A DNA stretch of 49,053 bases from CBDDBX01 sp965225955 (lineage in GTDB: Bacteria; Acidobacteriota; Aminicenantia; UBA2199), in contig CBDDBX010000003.1 of assembly GCA_965225955.1 (NCBI GenBank), positions 1 to 49,053 of the forward strand, read 5' to 3'. Positions 9,433 through 17,316 of this stretch are shown one piece after another; the first letter of the stretch is position 1; every line of letters starts with the position of its first letter. The translations under genes and the position numbers were made by a program. The notes below the pieces were generated by a model. That model had not been told where the DNA came from. It worked only from the letters and a program-made list of their open reading frames with translations, and searched no databases.

Positions 9433-10626
9433 ATGAGTGACGGTTTAACCCCATCAGAACAATTTGTAAACAAATTATGTAATAACACTTTTTTTGCACT
9501 TTGGACATTTCCTAATCCATATGGCAAAAAAGATAAAGAGTTATGCGATTGCTTAGTAGTCTGTGATAATAAGATCATTATAATCTCTGTAAAAGAGATA
9601 AAATATAAAAGCACAGAAGATATTACCACTGGGTGGGAGCGTTGGACTAAAGCAGCTATCAACAAATCGATATCTCAATTAAATGGAGCAGAAAGGTGGC
9701 TCACTTCCCAATCTAGTTTTAAAGACAAGGATGGTATAGAAAGGCCTCTACCGCCTAAATCTGAAAGAGAATATTATAAATTATCTGTATCCATAGGCAG
9801 CAATAGAAAAGTTCCTATCTCCTGGGGTGACGATGGAAATGGGTTGATATATGTTTGTGATGAATCAAGTTTTGAAAAACTTACGTTTACTCTCGACACA
9901 ATTTCTGATTTAATCAGCTTTTTTAAGGCTATGGATGTTTTATCTAAAAATCAAGTAAAGATAATTTTGAACGAAGGTGGTTTGGAAGATTTGATAGCAT
10001 CCTACATTATGAACGGTTACTCTTTTGAGAATTATTTTAAAAATAACTCTATGCTCATTCTTGAAAACGATATATGGGATGGTTTTACAAGTTCTGAAGC
10101 ATTCAAACAGTTAGAAGAAGATAAAAAGGCATCACTATTATGGGATAATTTAGTTTCTTATTTTACAGAAACAATATTGGCTGGCCAGATGATAAATACT
10201 ATTACAAAAGAAATTTCTAACGATCAACATGCCGTTTTAGAAATGATTAAACAACCGCGTCAATATAGAGCTATTATTGCTAATGCATTAAATGAATTTA
10301 TAGAAAAACAAATTCCGGCAAGAGCTGTCATGGGGACTAACAACACTTGCTTCGTATTCATGTCAGGTGTTCTTAATAGTAGAGAGGAAAGAGAATCTAG
10401 ATATAAAATATTACTGGGTAGGTGCCTATTAATAAAGAAGAGGCAAAATGATATTGCCAAGATTGTGGGGATAACCGCTGACTTCTCAAAACAATCGCCA
10501 GAGGATGCCTTTGATATAATTTATCAAGAAGGCAATCTAACTACAGAACAAGAAGCGATTGCTATTGAATTTGAAAAACAGGGATATTTTAAAGATGCAC
10601 AGTTCACTAATCATAACAAAGAATGA
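9433..10626 (+). CDS. Orphan protein with a possible PD-(D/E)XK nuclease-like N-terminus
   Basis: 397 aa, not firmly recognised. The first 60 residues look like a restriction-nuclease core: Glu9 in a first helix (TPSEQFVNKLC), Asp39 in CDCLVVCDN, and then a strand ending SVKEI (Ser52-Val53-Lys54). The usual Glu of the D/ExK signature is Ser, so the assignment is tentative. The rest (about 150-397) is alpha-helical with no known motif. It has a strong promoter and ribosome site of its own, no same-strand partner, and repeats on its upstream side. Gln is often coded CAA, unlike the CAG-rich core genes, which suggests horizontal transfer. A defence role is plausible but unproven. Confidence 0.5.
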   Translation: MSDGLTPSEQFVNKLCNNTFFALWTFPNPYGKKDKELCDCLVVCDNKIIIISVKEIKYKSTEDITTGWERWTKAAINKSISQLNGAERWLTSQSSFKDKDGIERPLPPKSEREYYKLSVSIGSNRKVPISWGDDGNGLIYVCDESSFEKLTFTLDTISDLISFFKAMDVLSKNQVKIILNEGGLEDLIASYIMNGYSFENYFKNNSMLILENDIWDGFTSSEAFKQLEEDKKASLLWDNLVSYFTETILAGQMINTITKEISNDQHAVLEMIKQPRQYRAIIANALNEFIEKQIPARAVMGTNNTCFVFMSGVLNSREERESRYKILLGRCLLIKKRQNDIAKIVGITADFSKQSPEDAFDIIYQEGNLTTEQEAIAIEFEKQGYFKDAQFTNHNKE

Positions 10627-10844
10627 CTATCAAGCTATGCACTGATCAAACCCTGCCAAGAGACATATTATTTATAATACACTCCTCTATTGATACTTTT
10701 AAACTCCTATACAGATAACTTGAAGTATGTTTGTTAAAATGAGCCCTGTATTTTTGAAATCTCCAAAAACCTGTAATTAGTTAATAGTTGTAGAGGTTTT
10801 AGAAAAGTATTAAAAACATTACTAAATACTAGTAGTAAATAAAA

Positions 10845-11909
10845 TCATATATCAATCATGACTTTATCCCAAGGATGAAAAATATGGTTCTGACAATCCC
10901 TATCTTTTTTCTTTCTTTTATTCTTCCATTTGTCACGCAGTAAATATAATCTCCCACCAAGCTCATATTCAAAGAATCCTAAGTTCTCAGCTTCAAAACT
11001 ATTCTTATCACAATCCCACTTGCATTTTATCTTATGCACCTCTTTTTCAAAATCAATCACTTCAATTACACTATTTCCAAAATCTCCCTGTTCTTTACGA
11101 CCTTCTAAAAATTCTTCTAGCTTATCTTTAGAAGCCAAGCAATCCTTTGTAAGTTTAAAGTGCTTGAATTTGTGCCACTGCCAATCATCTTTATGAACCG
11201 CAACTACTTCTTCATTACTTTCCCCAGGATTAATGATAACAAGAAATTTTACATTACTACCATAAGCTTTTTCTCTATATACTAGCCGTTTTGGATTAAT
11301 AGTCGCTATGAAAGGATTCTTAAAAAAAACTTTCGCTGTATCCCAAGTTCTAATACTAGCTTTCACTGTATGTTTACCTTTAGTCGTTGAGAGAACTATT
11401 CTTCTCTTTAGTTTATAATTATTCAGCAAGTTATTTAGTTTTATACGCCTCAAGCTACATTCGTATTGGATAATTGGATCAAAGAGTTTTTGATAAACTT
11501 CAAAAGGGCCTAAAATCAATGGTTCATCAGAGAAATCCTCTATTAAAAGATAGTTGTTATTCCCTAATTTGAAATATATTTTAAAGATTACTGCTGCTCT
11601 ATCTTTCTTATTTTCTAGTGTAATGCGGCTTATGTACTTATCTTCGCACTCTATAGACGATGCAATTGATATATTACAGCATATTTTGTAACCAACTTTT
11701 AGCAAAAAGGATTTCACAGCATAAATCAATACAATCACTGAAACTACTAAAGTAGCTATAGATGACAACTCCATAATGACACTCTCATTCATACCCAACT
11801 CTTCATTCAGAGATTCCTTTCCTACTGTCACTGCTTTATATTGTTGTGTAGGTGAACTTTTTTGACTATTCATAAAATAATTGAATTTGTTCACTTCTAA
11901 CCCATCCAC
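10845..11909 (-). CDS. Membrane-anchored protein of unknown function
   Basis: 354 aa, convergent with the nuclease-like gene and 218 bases from it. It has one clear membrane helix (about residues 47-70, SSIATLVVSVIVLIYAVKSF), then a largely beta, Lys-rich domain (about 75-260) and a very basic C-terminal stretch (KWKNKRKKKDRD near 328). Translation could instead start at Met39 (MNESVIMELSS), just before the helix. No family is recognised. Gln codons are often CAA, as in the neighbouring accessory gene. The 10627-10844 gap between the two convergent genes contains no gene, only a weak AAAACCT/AGGTTTT inverted repeat. Confidence 0.5.
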   Translation of the reverse strand: MDGLEVNKFNYFMNSQKSSPTQQYKAVTVGKESLNEELGMNESVIMELSSIATLVVSVIVLIYAVKSFLLKVGYKICCNISIASSIECEDKYISRITLENKKDRAAVIFKIYFKLGNNNYLLIEDFSDEPLILGPFEVYQKLFDPIIQYECSLRRIKLNNLLNNYKLKRRIVLSTTKGKHTVKASIRTWDTAKVFFKNPFIATINPKRLVYREKAYGSNVKFLVIINPGESNEEVVAVHKDDWQWHKFKHFKLTKDCLASKDKLEEFLEGRKEQGDFGNSVIEVIDFEKEVHKIKCKWDCDKNSFEAENLGFFEYELGGRLYLLRDKWKNKRKKKDRDCQNHIFHPWDKVMIDI

Positions 11910-12236
11910 TCTACACTTCTTTTAGAGAGCTGGTTATCAATCACACACAGCCTACCATAACAACGAGTATACAATGATTTAGCACTGAAAACTTCTGCCA
12001 ATTGTATTCTCTTAAATCTCTTTAAAACCAAAATGCTTCTCTTTCTCTCTTTTACCAATTTATGTGTTTAATGCACCTCTGCGTTGAACACCTCTTCATT
12101 AAATCACAAAGAAAATGAAAAATCCATAATTTTGAACCTTATTTCTTCAAAATTATTGAGGGATGGTAAAAACAGGTGATTTTACATTAAATCCCATGGG
12201 AGTGGCATGCCAGGCCCCTACATGATCTTAAGATTG

Positions 12237-12344
12237 TTTGTTTCCTGTCAGGTACTGCAGAAATTAATAAACCAGTGAGTTTATGTAAAATTGCATCCTC
12301 TTTTATTTATCAAATTGTGCTGTAAGCAATTCCCGAAACAGAAT
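12237..12344 (+). repeat. 108-bp direct repeat, copy 1
   Basis: It begins TTGTTTCCTGTCAG and ends CGAAACAGAAT. The second copy at 12925-13031 has the same ends and a shared AAATTGTGCTGTAA segment, with diverged bases between them. Confidence 0.65.
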
Positions 12345-12924
12345 AGCCCCATACATACCTCCAGCAGATCAGCAGCGAAGCAAGGACATAGCGTCCCTCC
12401 TTTCAAAGGTCTCTACATGAGCAGTGAGCTTGCGAATAGCGATTAATAGTAGAGATGGGCACAGCGAGAGCTCGCAGCTGTATCTTTCTCGATGCCCGAG
12501 GAACGAGGTCGGGGTGGTTCAGTAAGATTTCAATCTCCAGTCAAAACAGCACAACGTTTTTCAACCAGCAGAAATTATCAACAGGAACGCGAATATTCGC
12601 TAACAAAAAACGCCAATACACGCTAATGTAGGGTGCAAGGCATGCCTTGCCCATGCGGATTATCAATACAATGACAAACAACCAGCATGGAATGTCAGAG
12701 CCAAACAGAAGTCCCCTCTTGTTTTAAGAAGGATGGCCGAGGAACGAGGCCGGGGTGGTTTAGTGAGATTTCAATTGCCAGTCAAAACAGTACAAAGTTT
12801 TCCAACCAGCAGGATTTGCCAACAGGCGCTAATGGAAATCACAAAATGGGAATTTGAAATGCCAGATTGTCTCAAGGAGGTCCAGTTTATCACACGGACC
12901 AGACTCTACGGACTGACACAGACA

Positions 12925-13031
12925 TTGTTTCCTGTCAGTTCCTGTAGAATTACTAAGGCAGTGATTTTACTTAAAACTGTATCCGTAATTCAATCATTAA
13001 ATTGTGCTGTAATTAATCCCTGAAACAGAAT
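12925..13031 (+). repeat. 108-bp direct repeat, copy 2
   Basis: Same ends and internal AAATTGTGCTGTAA as copy 1. It lies 20 bases before a strong + strand terminator hairpin, so a short + strand transcript through this copy is conceivable. Confidence 0.65.
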
Positions 13032-13050
13032 CGCGATATTTATAAATGCA

Positions 13051-13083
13051 GGGCACAAGTTTATGACTTTGTGCCCCTTTTTT
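13051..13083 (+). terminator. Rho-independent terminator, + orientation
   Basis: GGGCACAA (13051-13058) pairs with TTGTGCCC (13069-13076) and is followed by a run of six or more T. There is no recognised + strand gene upstream. The convergent small-peptide gene ends at 13087, so it may also serve that side. Confidence 0.8.
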
Positions 13084-13086
13084 AAT

Positions 13087-13308
13087 TTAAGGAATCAGGT
13101 CGGGTATACCTTTAGAGATATTGATCTTGCAGGTAGTTCCTTCACCATGGCACTCAATTCCCATGTACTCTCCATTTTTATACACCTTGTGTTTTTTATG
13201 ATAAACTATCTCGGCATCAAGATCTGTTGCCAGAAAAGTCATTGCTGAAAAAGCGACAACCCCTGCAAAAAATAAGATAATCAAAACTTTTAAAATTCTA
13301 CTACCCAT
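13087..13308 (-). CDS. Small secreted two-Cys peptide (NVEALA-like), cassette 1
   Basis: 73 aa with a strong GGAGG ribosome site before the ATG. Residues about 5-27 are a hydrophobic signal or anchor. The mature part is short and polar and ends with two cysteines spaced by six residues in GIECHGEGTTCKINIS. In Bacteroidetes, NVEALA-family peptides have a similar size, leader and a C-x-G-x-G-x3-C-like ending, and sit beside six-bladed propeller genes; the NVEALA leader motif itself is not seen here. It is last in a three-gene cassette (thioredoxin-like, propeller, peptide), 36 bases after the propeller. The product could be a disulfide-closed secreted peptide. Its function is unknown. Confidence 0.65.
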   Translation of the reverse strand: MGSRILKVLIILFFAGVVAFSAMTFLATDLDAEIVYHKKHKVYKNGEYMGIECHGEGTTCKINISKGIPDLIP

Positions 13309-13344
13309 AGTTCCTCCTTATTTTAATTTATGGATTTAGTAAGT

Positions 13345-14397
13345 TCACTTAAGTTTCATTACAGCACAACTGATTTCCGTATCATCTTCCTTCTCTGTCA
13401 TAGTAAAAATATGAAACCGATCTGTCTTTCTCCGGTAGACTGTCGTCTGATATGAATCGATATCACAAGATGGTAACAACATATCCCCCACCATCTCACC
13501 TGAATGGTTGAACACCAGCATAACATTTCTCTTCACCTTATCTGCCTTTAATGGGTGTTTAAAACATATAACATAGAGGTGTTTAGCTCCTGAATAGAGA
13601 AAACTTACCTGACAGGTTCCTCTTCTTACATCGTAAAGGAGTTCTCTGGATTTTTTACTTCTCCAATTCCTTTCAGCAACCTGAACCTCTTTTGTTTCAA
13701 GTCGTTTATTGGGATAGGAAGGTACATAATGCTTTGAGTGCTTAAAAATCTTTCTCAACTCCTCATTCTTCACATCGTACTGACTCAGAGTTGAAAGATT
13801 ATGCTGCCAGGTCAGGTAAACAGTATCATTCCAGCAGGAAATGCAAACCGTTGAGCCTTCTGAATTATTCTTATAAAAATCTCCCAGTAAGTCACCATAT
13901 TCAACCATTATGGTATTGGTAGTCATATTCTTCAGTACATATTCATCCCTGGATTTACTGAAAATTCCTCCAACAATAATATTGCCTTTCTTATTGAGAT
14001 CAATATCGAAACTGAAGTTATAGGTTGAATCAAAAGATGACTCATCAATTAAGCCATCTTTAGTCAGCTTAAGCTGAATAATTCGTCTGGATTTGTAATC
14101 ATATACAACCAGCCTGTTACCAGTAGTTACTAACCTATCAGGGCAACAGAACTCTCCCGGCCCAACGCCTTTACTACCATACTTCTGAACAAGCTTCCCG
14201 TCCCTATATACTTTAAGACTATAATCTTTATAATCAGCAATAATTACTGTTCCCGCATCTGTTATTACAATAGAGAGTGCACTAAGAAGAGCATTATCAG
14301 GATTCTCTGCTGGCTTAAACTTATATTCTGAAACCTTAACCAGCTCCAGTGCAAAACTATTTACAATTAATAAAAAAAGTAAAATTAATATTCTCAT
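13345..14397 (-). CDS. Secreted six-bladed beta-propeller (NHL-like) protein, cassette 1
   Basis: 350 aa with an N-terminal signal peptide (about 1-17, ILILLFLLIVNSFA) and repeated propeller blades. The family marker KGVGPGEF follows the first blades, and further blades read NRLVVYDYKSRRIIQL and GNIIVGGIF. This is the type annotated as 6-bladed beta-propeller (BF3166-like) in Bacteroidetes, presumed to bind ligands or proteins outside the inner membrane. It is unusually Cys-rich for such a protein (CC after GPGEF, CISC, GTC), which may fit the thioredoxin-like partner encoded 19 bases upstream. A GGAGG ribosome site precedes the ATG. Confidence 0.7.
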   Translation of the reverse strand: MRILILLFLLIVNSFALELVKVSEYKFKPAENPDNALLSALSIVITDAGTVIIADYKDYSLKVYRDGKLVQKYGSKGVGPGEFCCPDRLVTTGNRLVVYDYKSRRIIQLKLTKDGLIDESSFDSTYNFSFDIDLNKKGNIIVGGIFSKSRDEYVLKNMTTNTIMVEYGDLLGDFYKNNSEGSTVCISCWNDTVYLTWQHNLSTLSQYDVKNEELRKIFKHSKHYVPSYPNKRLETKEVQVAERNWRSKKSRELLYDVRRGTCQVSFLYSGAKHLYVICFKHPLKADKVKRNVMLVFNHSGEMVGDMLLPSCDIDSYQTTVYRRKTDRFHIFTMTEKEDDTEISCAVMKLK

Positions 14398-14416
14398 AAA
14401 AACCTCCTCAAATTCT

Positions 14417-14881
14417 CTATCTTTCCTGGTTTAATTTATCTACAACATCATAGATAAGATGATTTGATCTATCATAAGATGGGACACCCGGCTGCATAAA
14501 CACCACAACTCTATTGCTGGTAACCCCTACCAATGCAGGAATATAGCCCGGTTTAAATCTCCTGCCCGTATCATCCACTTTTTTTACAGGAAACCTGATA
14601 CCATATTTCTTCAGGCTTTCTCCATTAACCTCTCCCTCCACAATAATGCCGGTTACCGGAATTCTCCGGGAAAGTTCATTAAGATATGAGATTGCATCTC
14701 TACAGGAATCACAATCAAGACCAAAAAAGTAATAATATAACTCCAGAACAGATCTTGAATTCTGCTTCATAACATAATGCCCCACAAACCTGTTGGCTTT
14801 GTTCTCCCTATACAGCATTGAACTTAGCAGAATAATCAGGGCCACAAAAAAAAGAGTGTAGTATTTGCACTCCAGCTTCAT
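14417..14881 (-). CDS. Membrane-anchored thioredoxin-like CxxC protein, cassette 1
   Basis: 154 aa. One N-terminal membrane helix (about 8-22) is followed by a thioredoxin-like domain with a CDSC redox pair (Cys57, Cys60) after a hydrophobic strand (LELYYYFFGLD), and a possible cis-Pro in GYIPALVGV (Pro115). It is shorter than TlpA/ResA proteins. The active-site pair probably faces the periplasm. It is the first gene of the cassette and sits 19 bases before the propeller. Its paralogue at 32674-33300 holds the same position in cassette 2. A role in making or breaking disulfides of the two-Cys peptide or the Cys-rich propeller is inferred. Confidence 0.65.
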   Translation of the reverse strand: MKLECKYYTLFFVALIILLSSMLYRENKANRFVGHYVMKQNSRSVLELYYYFFGLDCDSCRDAISYLNELSRRIPVTGIIVEGEVNGESLKKYGIRFPVKKVDDTGRRFKPGYIPALVGVTSNRVVVFMQPGVPSYDRSNHLIYDVVDKLNQER

Positions 14882-15766
14882 CTATACCTCTTCACAAATT
14901 TAAGCTGAGAATATTAAGTGGAAATGGCTAATTAGCTCAATTACAGAAAAGGTGGGTAACCCTGTTTCTCATAAACTCTTCTGCAATTCTCAAAACTCAT
15001 TAATAATTCTAAAACCTTCCAAACTAACTTCCCGCAAAGCTAAATTAACACATCAAAAACAGAAATGCAACCCCAAACTTACACAATATTAATGACAGAC
15101 AAGAACCAGCAAGCTTACAACAGCTAAATCATCATGAAGATTAAAAAAACAGAAGCTTTCAGAACCTGTAAAATCAGACTAATCTGTGAACAAAGAAAGA
15201 CGCAAGGATGCATCTCTACTACAGTTTGTCTTTTGAAAGCTTGTGCAGTTGTTTTAGGTAATAGCCTTAAGTCTTGCCAGACTTTTTAAGACCACCCCGC
15301 CAGCTTCGCTACACTCCGAACTAAAGTAGCTCGCTGCCCCCCCTCCTTCTGAATAAAATCGGTAAAGCCCTCTTTATTCATATGAGGGGATTTCTGTTAG
15401 TCTGATACCAAACTCTGCAGAATGTCACAGAAATTCCCAAAATAACTTTACTGCCATCTTTCATTCTTATCCTCCTCTGGTAAGATTAGGAGATCAACGC
15501 TAGCCCATCCTTGTCATACGGATTCGGGCCGATCGACTGTTCGGGCTTAACGTTGGTCTTGTAACAGCCGGTAGCGATCAGGCTACGTTCGTTTTGCGAA
15601 CATGGGGCAGTTACGGTCTGCTACCAGCCCATATATCACAAAATATCTAATTCTTATTATTTTTAAAGGAAGATCCAGAAAGGATTAAGCTACGGAAGGT
15701 TATTAAAGGTTATTTCATAACCAAGGGGCGAGTCTAAGTGCTCGCCCTCATCAGTGTTTATTGGTG
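14882..15766. other. Gene-free region with repeats
   Basis: About 885 bases with no gene seen. 15283-15400 carries the reversed ACCACCCCG...CCTCC and GGGGATTTCTGTTAG repeat phrases found elsewhere in the window. 15491-15632 is a GC-richer structured element (separate entry). 15752-15780 carries a GTTTATTGGTGTTAATTAGTGG phrase of the ACTAATAAACAC family, running up to the stop of the next gene. Confidence 0.5.
15491..15632. other. Structured, GC-richer element of unknown class
   Basis: Two nested foldable units lie inside AT-rich sequence. Unit 1: GATCAACG (15492-15499) pairs with CGTTGGTC (15551-15558), then AGCCC pairs with GGGCT across a short internal loop. Unit 2: GTAAC (15561-15565) pairs with GTTAC (15610-15614), enclosing hairpins GTAGC/GCTAC (15571-15586) and GTTCG/CGAAC (15587-15601). 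The layout is somewhat like integron attC sites but does not fit their core consensus. It does not match tmRNA, SRP, 6S or RNase P motifs I know. The strand is undecided. Confidence 0.4.
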
Positions 15767-16534
15767 TTAATTAGTGGTTTCTTCTTTCTGTTTTGCTTTG
15801 ATTTCTGCCAGCTGTTTTTTCAGGTTTTCCACGGCTTCAGGGTTTGGGGTTTTATCTGTTGGTCTGCAAACCACAAACTGCCTTCTTACCTGAGGTTCTT
15901 CGCAATGCCCCCAGGATTCTGCCCATTTACAAAGGGAGTCAAAACCTGAATCCCAGGGCTGATTATTTATAATACTATTGCCACTTACCTTATCACCGTT
16001 TCGGGCAATTACACTCTTAATACAGATGAGGCTGTTACGATGGAGTTCTCCGGTTATATCGTTAATCATCACCTGTAACATTCTATCATCATGGGTGGTT
16101 CCCTTAAGCCCTTCTGTTGCTTCTGAGCCTGTGCCCTGAAGGCCTCCTCTGAAAAGATCCCAAACTACAGGCTCCCCTACTTCTGACAGAGTGGTTAATT
16201 CTATCTGTCTTACAATACCACTATCATAATTACTGTCATTAAGGTGTAACAGTACTGAAAGAACTCCTTCAGACCAGACTTTCATCGCATCTGCCACAGC
16301 ATCGCCCTGTGTTTTACCTGCACCTGCGGTAAAGTCTGTAACTGCTTCAGGTAGTATGCCATCGTGTTCAGCTTTGAAAGCCACCATAACAATGAAGGTT
16401 CCTGAAATCTCCTGGCTGTTGGTTAATTCAGCACTTATTTTAAAGCCCTCTTTCTCCATTAAAACACCATTTTCTGTTTTAGTGGTGCCATTAAGTTTAA
16501 GTAAAAAATCTCTCAGATCTATTTTTTCAGACAT
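15767..16534 (-). CDS. DUF6348-like protein, copy 2 of a tandem pair
   Basis: 255 aa, cytoplasmic, clearly paralogous to the product of 17313-18086. Shared segments include PVVWDL-RG-LQ, NDITGEL-RN and WGHCE-PQVRRQF followed by CRPTDK. The fold is unknown to me. The pattern VTDFTAGAGKTQGDAVADAM resembles proteins annotated as DUF6348, but I cannot confirm that. A good AAAGGAG ribosome site precedes the ATG at 16534, 83 bases after the DUF1963 gene. Together the three genes form an operon reading leftwards. Paired immunity-like families often sit this way near toxin loci, but no toxin is visible here. The C-terminus is a Lys/Glu-rich helix. Confidence 0.5.
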   Translation of the reverse strand: MSEKIDLRDFLLKLNGTTKTENGVLMEKEGFKISAELTNSQEISGTFIVMVAFKAEHDGILPEAVTDFTAGAGKTQGDAVADAMKVWSEGVLSVLLHLNDSNYDSGIVRQIELTTLSEVGEPVVWDLFRGGLQGTGSEATEGLKGTTHDDRMLQVMINDITGELHRNSLICIKSVIARNGDKVSGNSIINNQPWDSGFDSLCKWAESWGHCEEPQVRRQFVVCRPTDKTPNPEAVENLKKQLAEIKAKQKEETTN

Positions 16535-16617
16535 TTTGAATACTCCTTTTTTTTGCAGCTATTTTAAATTAATATTGAGGAACTGACAAATCCAGGCAGC
16601 CCCGCTGAAGGTCTTTT

Positions 16618-17316
16618 TTAAAAGCACTGCCAGGTGAGGAACCACTCGTCTTCGTGTTCCGGTGCCCTTCCTCTGCCGATATATGCAGCACCCCCATCTC
16701 CCCAGTAGAGACCGGCTTTATTTACAGAGTCTATCTGGAGAACAAATGAAGGTTTTGATGTATGCCGGCTTTCCGGTCCCCAGAAAAGTCCTGACTGAAT
16801 AAGCAGAGGCCAGCCTCCGATCTTTATTCCTCCAGCAGTTTTAAAATCCTCTTCGTACTGTTTTTCAAAACCTTCCTGAATCTTCAGTGCAGGATCTTTA
16901 ACTGAAGGGCAGTCATTCTCAATAAGTCCCGGCTTCAGCTGAAAAGGAAGCAGCTTCGTATAACACTCTATCTCAGGGCAATTGAGAGGTACAAGTTTAT
17001 CTACACTTTTATAAGCTCTTAAGCACCACTTCTCCCCATTAGGCTCATAGTTACAGGGAAAATCTTCTCCATCTATAAAAACAGTTATAAATTCTATGTC
17101 TTCTAAATTGAAAGGTTTAAATGGAAGATCTGTAAGGTTCAACTGGCACAGTGGTATCATAGGAGTACCATTGGAGAGAGGCCACGTTTCTCCCTCTTCT
17201 GCTACCATAACTTTACCTATCCATGAAACTCTTATATTCTCACTGCTATCGCTGCTCCCAGGTTCAAAAACTGTTGCTTTACGCCCTATTTTCCCAAGTA
17301 CATCCTCTTTTGTCAT
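16618..17316 (-). CDS. DUF1963 (YwqG-like) protein
   Basis: 232 aa, starting at an ATG whose bases overlap the TGA of the upstream gene (ATGA); a GTG 21 bases earlier is a weaker choice. YwqG/DUF1963 marks are visible: PLCQLNLTDLP near 55-65, KIGGWPLLIQ near 165-175, and a C-terminal FVLQIDS...LYWGDGGAAYIG ending in W-CF. The family is widespread, its biochemical role is unclear, and it is often found in predicted immunity gene clusters. It is flanked by two copies of the DUF6348-like gene, giving an A-B-A operon. Confidence 0.7.
   Translation of the reverse strand: MTKEDVLGKIGRKATVFEPGSSDSSENIRVSWIGKVMVAEEGETWPLSNGTPMIPLCQLNLTDLPFKPFNLEDIEFITVFIDGEDFPCNYEPNGEKWCLRAYKSVDKLVPLNCPEIECYTKLLPFQLKPGLIENDCPSVKDPALKIQEGFEKQYEEDFKTAGGIKIGGWPLLIQSGLFWGPESRHTSKPSFVLQIDSVNKAGLYWGDGGAAYIGRGRAPEHEDEWFLTWQCF

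Larger units (their letters stand above)
11910..13050. repeat. Repeat-rich region without genes
   Basis: About 1.1 kb with no gene I trust. It holds a 108-bp direct repeat (12237-12344 and 12925-13031). It also holds a block (12348-12575) similar to 9050-9195, a second structured repeat copy (12410-12475), a GCGAATATTCGC phrase (12588 on) and the palindrome GCAAGGCATGCCTTGC (12635-12650). A third copy of the GAGGAACGAGG...GGGGTGGTT block lies at 12731-12816. A 96-codon frame at 12733-13023 is made of these repeats and is rejected. Confidence 0.6.

Noticed and set aside
12733..13023. A 96-codon + strand open frame before a terminator
   Set aside because: It begins inside the GAGGAACGAGG repeat and continues through the 108-bp repeat. 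The terminator suggests a transcript, but the translation looks like repeat-derived noise.
7562..13086. A complete insertion sequence or prophage
   Set aside because: No transposase, integrase or structural phage gene is seen. The DUF5131 gene alone is not enough to call a prophage.
15491..15632. Integron attC site
   Set aside because: The stem layout is similar, but GATCAAC/GTTGGTC does not fit the RYYYAAC/GTTRRRY core, two units lie side by side without a cassette between them, and no integrase is seen.
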